In this document: positions 5,816 to 7,178 of the stretch, in pieces
Numbering within the stretch: position 1 is the first letter of the stretch
Layout of the letters: each line of letters opens with the position of its first letter
Origin: Peptococcaceae bacterium
GTDB taxonomy: Bacteria > Bacillota > DSM-12270 > Thermacetogeniales > Thermacetogeniaceae
Direction: 5' to 3'
Assembly: GCA_003132605.1 (NCBI GenBank)
Contig: PKYJ01000154.1
Span: 1-7,178, forward strand
Length of the DNA: 7,178 nucleotides
Notes under the pieces: generated by a model
Told to the model about the DNA's origin: nothing
Databases searched by the model: none
What the model saw: only the letters and a program-made list of their open reading frames with translations
Translations under genes and position numbers: made by a program

Positions 5816-5829
5816 AACGACTAACGACC
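5816..5829 (+). repeat. AACGACC heptamer pair before hisC
   Basis: AACGACT and AACGACC are in tandem, directly ahead of the hisC ribosome binding site. The surrounding leader resembles the one before the helicase-loader gene: a GATTGGC start (5790), the heptamers, TATGG, GGAGGAT, then ATG. Confidence 0.55.
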
Positions 5830-5834
5830 ATTAT

Positions 5835-5842
5835 GGGGAGGA
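5835..5842 (+). promoter_or_regulatory. Ribosome binding site that sets the hisC start
   Basis: GGGGAGGA lies 5 nt before the ATG at 5848. It selects this ATG over two earlier in-frame starts: GTG 5788, which overlaps the iorB stop as TAGTG, and ATG 5833. Confidence 0.75.
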
Positions 5843-5847
5843 TTGGG

Positions 5848-6954
5848 ATGAGCAAGATAGATGACCTGGCAAGGAAAACGGTGTTTTCCATCAGCCCCTA
5901 TGTCCCGGGCAAGCCGATCGAAGAGGTGCAGCGGGAATACGGCATTGATGATGTGATCAAGCTGGCCTCCAATGAGAACCCCCTGGGGCCCTCGCCGCTG
6001 GCCGTGGAGGCCATGAGAAACAGCATCTCCAACGTGAACATCTATCCGGACGGCAACTGTTTCTATTTGAAGAGGGACCTGGCGGCCAGCCTCGGTTGCC
6101 GGGCCGACCAGTTGATTGTCGGCAACGGTTCCGATGAGCTTCTGAAGCTGATCGCCGAAACTTTTCTGGACCCGGGCGACGAGATCATCTTTGCCCAACC
6201 CACTTTCTCGGAGTATGAGTTCGTCAGCAGGGTGATGGATGCGGTGCCGGTGGCCGTACCGGTTGATAGCAGCTTCACCCACGACTTGCAGGCGATGGCC
6301 GGGAGAATCAGCGGGCGGACGAAGATCGTCTTCATCTGCAACCCCAATAACCCCACCGGCAATATTATTACCGGAGATGCCCTGAAGGACTTTCTGGATA
6401 AGATCCCGGAGCACGTGATCGTGGTCGTCGACGAGGCCTACCGGGAATATGCAACGGATCCGGCCTACCCGGACTCGCTGGCGCATGTGAGAGAGGGGAG
6501 AAGGCTGATCTCCCTGAGGACTTTTGCCAAGATCTATGGCCTGGCCGGGCTGAGGATCGGCTACGGGATCTCCAGTCCGGAGATCATCTCCCTGATCAAC
6601 CGGGTCAAAGAGCCCTTTAACGTCAATTGCTTGGCCCAGGTAGCCGCCAGGGCCGCTTTGCAGGACGTGGAGCACCTGCGCCGGAGCAGGGAACTGGTGG
6701 CGTCCGGAAAGAGCTTCCTGTACGGGCACTTTGACAGGCTCGGGCTGAAATATGTTCCCACCCAGGCCAATTTCATCTTCGTCGACATCGGGGTTGATTC
6801 GCGGTCAGCGTTCCGGTCACTGATCACGGAGGGCGTCATTGTCAGAACCGGTGACATATTCGGTTATCCGAACTACATCAGGGTTACCATCGGAACTCCG
6901 GAACAGAACCTGCGCTTTGTCCAGGCATTGCAGAAGGTCTTAGGATCAGCCTGA
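5848..6954 (+). CDS. hisC: HisC-family (histidinol-phosphate/aromatic) aminotransferase
   Basis: A 368-residue PLP aminotransferase of the HisC family, which converts imidazole acetol phosphate and glutamate to histidinol phosphate; some members also transaminate Phe and Tyr. Marks are SPYVPGKPIEEVQREYG (16-32), LASNENPLGPSP (39-50), YPDG (66-69), NGSDELL (93-99), NPNNPTGNI (165-173), VDEAYREY (194-201), the PLP lysine Lys228 in RTFAKIYGLAGLRIGYG (224-240) and Arg345 in NYIRVTIGT. All catalytic positions are present and the length is normal. The start at ATG 5848 fits the known N-terminus and GGGGAGGA. No other histidine gene is nearby. Its place after iorAB suggests that it feeds aryl pyruvates to, or draws them from, IorAB. 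hisC in the narrow sense is therefore uncertain; the family is not. Confidence 0.9.
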   Translation: MSKIDDLARKTVFSISPYVPGKPIEEVQREYGIDDVIKLASNENPLGPSPLAVEAMRNSISNVNIYPDGNCFYLKRDLAASLGCRADQLIVGNGSDELLKLIAETFLDPGDEIIFAQPTFSEYEFVSRVMDAVPVAVPVDSSFTHDLQAMAGRISGRTKIVFICNPNNPTGNIITGDALKDFLDKIPEHVIVVVDEAYREYATDPAYPDSLAHVREGRRLISLRTFAKIYGLAGLRIGYGISSPEIISLINRVKEPFNVNCLAQVAARAALQDVEHLRRSRELVASGKSFLYGHFDRLGLKYVPTQANFIFVDIGVDSRSAFRSLITEGVIVRTGDIFGYPNYIRVTIGTPEQNLRFVQALQKVLGSA

Positions 6955-6969
6955 AAAAAAAGGGGGGGG
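6954..6969 (+). promoter_or_regulatory. A8-G8 homopolymer block acting as ribosome binding site of the last gene
   Basis: Eight A (6954-6961, the first belonging to the hisC stop) are followed by eight G (6962-6969), 6 nt before the TTG at 6976. The G-run is the only Shine-Dalgarno-like stretch for that gene. Both runs are prone to length change by slippage and to sequencing error. Confidence 0.55.
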
Positions 6970-6975
6970 TTATTT

Positions 6976-7146
6976 TTGGAAGTACGCTGCTCCCTGTGCG
7001 GTCGGAGAGAGGCAATTTCAGACGTTCACAAGGATTACGAGAAAATCACGAAAAATCCCAAGGTGATTTATATCTGCGATCTCTGCCTGTCCAAAGTGCA
7101 GTATGAGGCTGGTGAATATAACAAGCCTAAGAAGCCGATTGGCTAG
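6976..7146 (+). CDS. YlaI-like (DUF2197) zinc-ribbon protein
   Basis: A 56-residue protein with two CxxC pairs, Cys5/Cys8 (RCSLCG) and Cys34/Cys37 (YICDLC), separated by 25 residues that include HKDYEKITKNPKVIY, and a Lys/Pro-rich end. Spacing and sequence match the small YlaI/DUF2197 family of Firmicutes, whose function is unknown. A zinc ribbon is the natural reading. The TTG at 6976 is chosen because it comes just before the first CxxC, has the G-run 6 nt upstream, and no ATG or GTG fits. It lies 21 bp after hisC in the same frame, separated only by the hisC stop, and is probably the last gene of the transcript. No part of the protein suggests a direct link to aromatic metabolism. Confidence 0.78.
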   Translation: MEVRCSLCGRREAISDVHKDYEKITKNPKVIYICDLCLSKVQYEAGEYNKPKKPIG

Positions 7147-7166
7147 TCGGGCGTAAAAAATATCAG

Positions 7167-7178
7167 GGGAAATTTCCC
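7167..7178 (+). repeat. Palindrome at the right edge, possibly the start of a longer one
   Basis: GGGAAATTTCCC is a perfect 12-bp palindrome ending at the last base of the window, 20 bp after the stop of the zinc-ribbon gene. A preceding G at 7166 means that it would extend if the next base is C. It may be part of a terminator or an operator; the window ends too early to tell. Confidence 0.35.

Noticed and set aside
5788..5847. Earlier hisC starts at GTG 5788 or ATG 5833
   Set aside because: GTG 5788 lacks a ribosome site, and ATG 5833 lies just before the strong GGGGAGGA that serves ATG 5848. The extra residues do not match the HisC N-terminus.
5821..6729. 302-codon open frame on the - strand opposite hisC
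   Set aside because: hisC is complete and well conserved; the antisense product shows only composition bias.

Overview
The window looks like chromosomal DNA from an anaerobic, fairly GC-rich member of the Firmicutes (Clostridia; a Peptococcaceae-like organism would fit, but the genus cannot be fixed from the sequence). The reasons are a DnaD-type primosome protein and a YlaI-like zinc-ribbon protein, both typical of Firmicutes; an oxygen-sensitive ferredoxin-linked 2-oxoacid oxidoreductase (IorAB); strong GGAGG ribosome binding sites; and use of GTG and TTG starts. All supported genes are on the + strand.

Layout. Positions 1-132 hold the last 43 codons of a truncated reading frame whose DNA folds into two long hairpins. 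This arrangement is expected at the 3' end of an IS200/IS605-type tnpB gene, where the guide (omega) RNA overlaps the coding end; that identity is inferred. A class I/II aminotransferase of the PatA/YugH type follows (264-1484). Next comes a 320-bp gene-poor stretch with an orphan coding-like frame, hairpins, a degenerate heptamer array, an A/T-rich inverted repeat and a good sigma-A promoter (1747-1774) with a perfect palindrome at the predicted transcription start.

That promoter precedes a tightly packed cluster: a DnaD-domain protein, a DnaC/DnaI-like helicase loader, iorA, iorB, a HisC-family aminotransferase and a small YlaI-like zinc-ribbon protein. iorA starts 2 nt after the loader gene and iorB overlaps iorA. 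No terminator is visible inside the cluster, so replication-loading genes and aromatic 2-oxoacid metabolism appear to share a transcript.

Metabolic reading. IorAB interconverts aryl pyruvates and aryl-acetyl-CoA with ferredoxin. Two PLP aminotransferases lie nearby, one in the same cluster, and could supply or consume the aryl pyruvates. The set fits fermentative degradation of Phe/Tyr/Trp, or the reverse (reductive uptake of arylacetates). HisC may therefore work here on aromatic amino acids as well as, or instead of, histidinol phosphate.

Most unusual are the non-coding parts: the hairpin-rich gene end at the left edge, and an AACGACC heptamer leader present in near-duplicate form in front of the helicase-loader gene and hisC.
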